Shown here: positions 14,300 to 15,307 of the stretch, piece by piece
Position numbering within the stretch: position 1 is the first letter of the stretch
Layout: each line of letters starts with the position of its first letter
Assembly: GCA_016875255.1 (NCBI GenBank)
Contig: VGRU01000063.1
Coordinates: 1-15,307 of the forward strand
Source of the DNA: Deltaproteobacteria bacterium
GTDB lineage: Bacteria; Desulfobacterota; BSN033; UBA1163
DNA: 15,307 nucleotides
Reading direction: 5' to 3'
Translations under genes and position numbers: made by a program
The notes under the pieces: generated by a model
Told to the model about the DNA's origin: nothing
The model's database searches: none
What the model saw: only the letters and a program-made list of their open reading frames with translations

Positions 14300-15010
14300 A
14301 TGATGGCGAATCCAAGTGATTTAGATCGGACATTTAATTTTATTATGAAAAGAATGGTGGAATCTGGGCAGGCGCCGCACTATACGGAGATCGCCTCTGA
14401 ATTTGGAACTCCCATGGAAGAAGGCCGAAAAGCTCTTCACGACCTTATGGCAGCGGGGATTCCCGGATGGCTATTTCCAAATACCGACTACATCACCTCT
14501 TTTGCCCCTTTCAACAATCTTCCGACTCAGTATCGGATAACCATCGAGGGGCAGCAGAAATGGTTTGGCCAGTGAGCGTTCGAATCGCTGGCAGTCTGCT
14601 GGCTTTTTCCAGAGAAAACAGTGAAGATCGATGCTCCCTGTCTCGATTGCGGTTTCCCGATTCGTGTGGAAATCCGCGACGGGCAAATCCTTCGAGCCGA
14701 GCCTGAAGGTCTGATGGGGTATGTGGCTGTACCCTTTTGGAAATGGTTTGAAAACGCTCCCTATGCCTGAAGTACAATGAACCTCTTCCGGTCGGAAGAG
14801 CACATTCGGAATTGGGCCCGTTTCGATCCAGCCACTGCCGAGGGTATCCTTTCACTTCCGGACTTGGTCAAGCTCTTTTCAGGCAGTTATTTTCGCAGAC
14901 GGTTGGACCCTGATTGGGTCTCACATAGTCGAGAGTATGTGCGGGAAATGGTTACAACACTTGCGGAGCTTGGAAAGACTGGCCCTTTCTGGAAGCGACC
15001 CAAGCCCTGA
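14300..15010 (+). CDS. MerB-family (organomercurial lyase-like) protein with two predicted selenocysteines
   Basis: Reading TGA at 14573 and 14768 as selenocysteine gives one 236-residue protein (U92, U157) with a final TGA at 15008. Residues 1-90 form a winged-helix-like N-terminal domain (PHYTEIASEFGTPMEEGRKA). The rest follows MerB: U92 with A-F-E95 lines up with Cys96-A-L-Asp99 of E. coli R831b MerB, CLDCG (C114, C117) with the Cys117 region, AEPEGLMGYVAVP with VEPAGMAVSLVLP, and U157-STMNLFRSEEH with Cys159-HVHFFAS. MerB cleaves carbon-mercury bonds by protonolysis through Cys96, Cys159 and Asp99; here both thiols would be selenols and Asp is Glu. Both TGA codons are followed by SECIS-type hairpins, and no TAA/TAG or frameshift interrupts. 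Substrate and activity are inferred. Without Sec insertion it would end after 91 residues. Confidence 0.88.
14587..14603 (+). promoter_or_regulatory. Bacterial SECIS hairpin for UGA 14573
   Basis: GCUGGCA pairs with UGCUGGC (7 bp with two G-U pairs), with apical loop GUC. Counting the U of UGA as 1, the loop G and U are at 22 and 23; in E. coli fdhF they are at 23 and 24 and the apex reads GCAGGUCUGC against GCAGUCUGC here. SelB would bind this loop to deliver Sec-tRNA. Confidence 0.8.
14783..14800 (+). promoter_or_regulatory. Bacterial SECIS hairpin for UGA 14768
   Basis: CUCUUCC pairs perfectly with GGAAGAG (7 bp), with tetraloop GGUC, the same loop as in fdhF. The loop G-U are at positions 24 and 25 from the U of UGA. 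It is the cleaner of the two hairpins. Confidence 0.87.
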
Positions 15011-15034
15011 AACTTTTCCGGTGGTGGTGTCAAT

Positions 15035-15307
15035 ATGTCGAACACGTTAAGTCCGAGTGCGCAGATGGTTCAGGATGCTTTAAAAGCGCTTGGCTTTATC
15101 AACGAGGTGATGGAACTACAAACCACCACCCGCACCTCTGCGGAAGCCGCCCAGGCCGTGGGATGCCGGGTCGAACAGATTGCCAAATCGATTCTCTTTT
15201 GGGGCGGGCAGACCAATCAGCCCATTCTTGTCATTGCCAGTGGTGCTAATCGTGTCAATGAGAAGAAGATTGAGACATTGATTAGTGAGCCCATTGGCAA
15301 AGCCCCC
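15035..15307 (+). CDS. YbaK/ProX-type aminoacyl-tRNA editing domain protein, N-terminal part
   Basis: The frame is open from ATG 15035 to the window end (91 residues seen of about 155-160 expected). The sequence SPSAQMVQDALKALGF, then TTTRTSAEAAQAVGCR, VEQIAKSILFW and PILVIASGANRVNEKKIE follows the YbaK/EbsC family, whose members hydrolyse mischarged tRNAs such as Cys-tRNA(Pro) or Ala-tRNA(Pro). The conserved lysine of the QIAKS motif is present. It starts 24 nt after the MerB-like stop in the same frame, with a GGTGG tract as a weak ribosome site, and is probably cotranscribed. The precise tRNA substrate is unknown because the C-terminal part is missing. Confidence 0.9.
   Translation, partial: MSNTLSPSAQMVQDALKALGFINEVMELQTTTRTSAEAAQAVGCRVEQIAKSILFWGGQTNQPILVIASGANRVNEKKIETLISEPIGKAP

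Noticed and set aside
14300..15010. MerB-like gene as a pseudogene with two nonsense mutations
   Set aside because: Both stops are TGA, they fall at the two catalytic cysteine positions, each is followed by a well-placed SECIS-type hairpin, and no frameshift or other stop occurs.
14777..15010. Separate small gene starting at ATG 14777
   Set aside because: It is in frame with the upstream part, has no ribosome binding site, and its sequence continues the MerB alignment.
15008..15037. Third TGA (15008) as Sec, fusing MerB-like and YbaK-like proteins
   Set aside because: No GU-loop hairpin follows, and the next ATG begins a normal YbaK N-terminus.

Overview
The window looks like a chromosomal segment of a deltaproteobacterium-like organism (Desulfobacterota in current taxonomy), probably uncultured. 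This is inferred from the extended macromolecular-synthesis operon (rpsU-yqeY-mutS2-dnaG-rpoD), an NtrY-type sensor kinase, a zinc-ribbon/RNase H pair beside rnpB, and many short palindromic dispersed repeats. No 16S rRNA gene is present to confirm it.

Layout. Positions 1-472 (minus) hold the N-terminal part of an NtrY-like membrane sensor histidine kinase. Positions 791-1388 (minus) hold the RNase P RNA gene rnpB, which is interrupted by a 133-bp MITE-like element with perfect 17-bp terminal inverted repeats. Next on the minus strand are an RNase HI-family gene and an upstream, overlapping coiled-coil/zinc-ribbon gene. From 2841 to 9922 (minus) lies one long transcription unit. It has a near-consensus sigma-70 promoter, then rpsU, yqeY, mutS2, dnaG, rpoD, a CAU-anticodon tRNA and an intrinsic terminator. 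It couples translation (S21, tRNA), replication priming (DnaG), recombination or ribosome rescue (MutS2) and the housekeeping sigma factor. Positions 10225-10449 (plus) encode a small predicted membrane protein. Positions 10837-13440 (plus) encode the DNA-uptake channel ComEC, and a convergent GNAT acetyltransferase gene follows.

Main discovery. At 14300-15010 (plus) one reading frame runs through two in-frame TGA codons (14573 and 14768). The combined 236-residue product resembles organomercurial lyase MerB. The two TGA codons fall where MerB has its catalytic cysteines, Cys96 and Cys159. Each TGA is followed at the standard bacterial distance by a hairpin with a GU-containing apical loop (GUC for the first, GGUC for the second), like the E. 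coli fdhF SECIS. I read this as a MerB-family protein with both catalytic Cys replaced by selenocysteine. A conventional annotation would split it into two fragments or call it a pseudogene. A YbaK/ProX-type tRNA-editing gene follows 24 nt after its stop and runs off the window.

The intergenic space is rich in small repeats. There are three elements of about 133-145 bp with terminal inverted repeats enclosing smaller palindromes, a CCTGCC-type palindrome family around rnpB, a CGGAT-type degenerate repeat after rpoD, and a repeat-derived stretch inside the comEC coding sequence.
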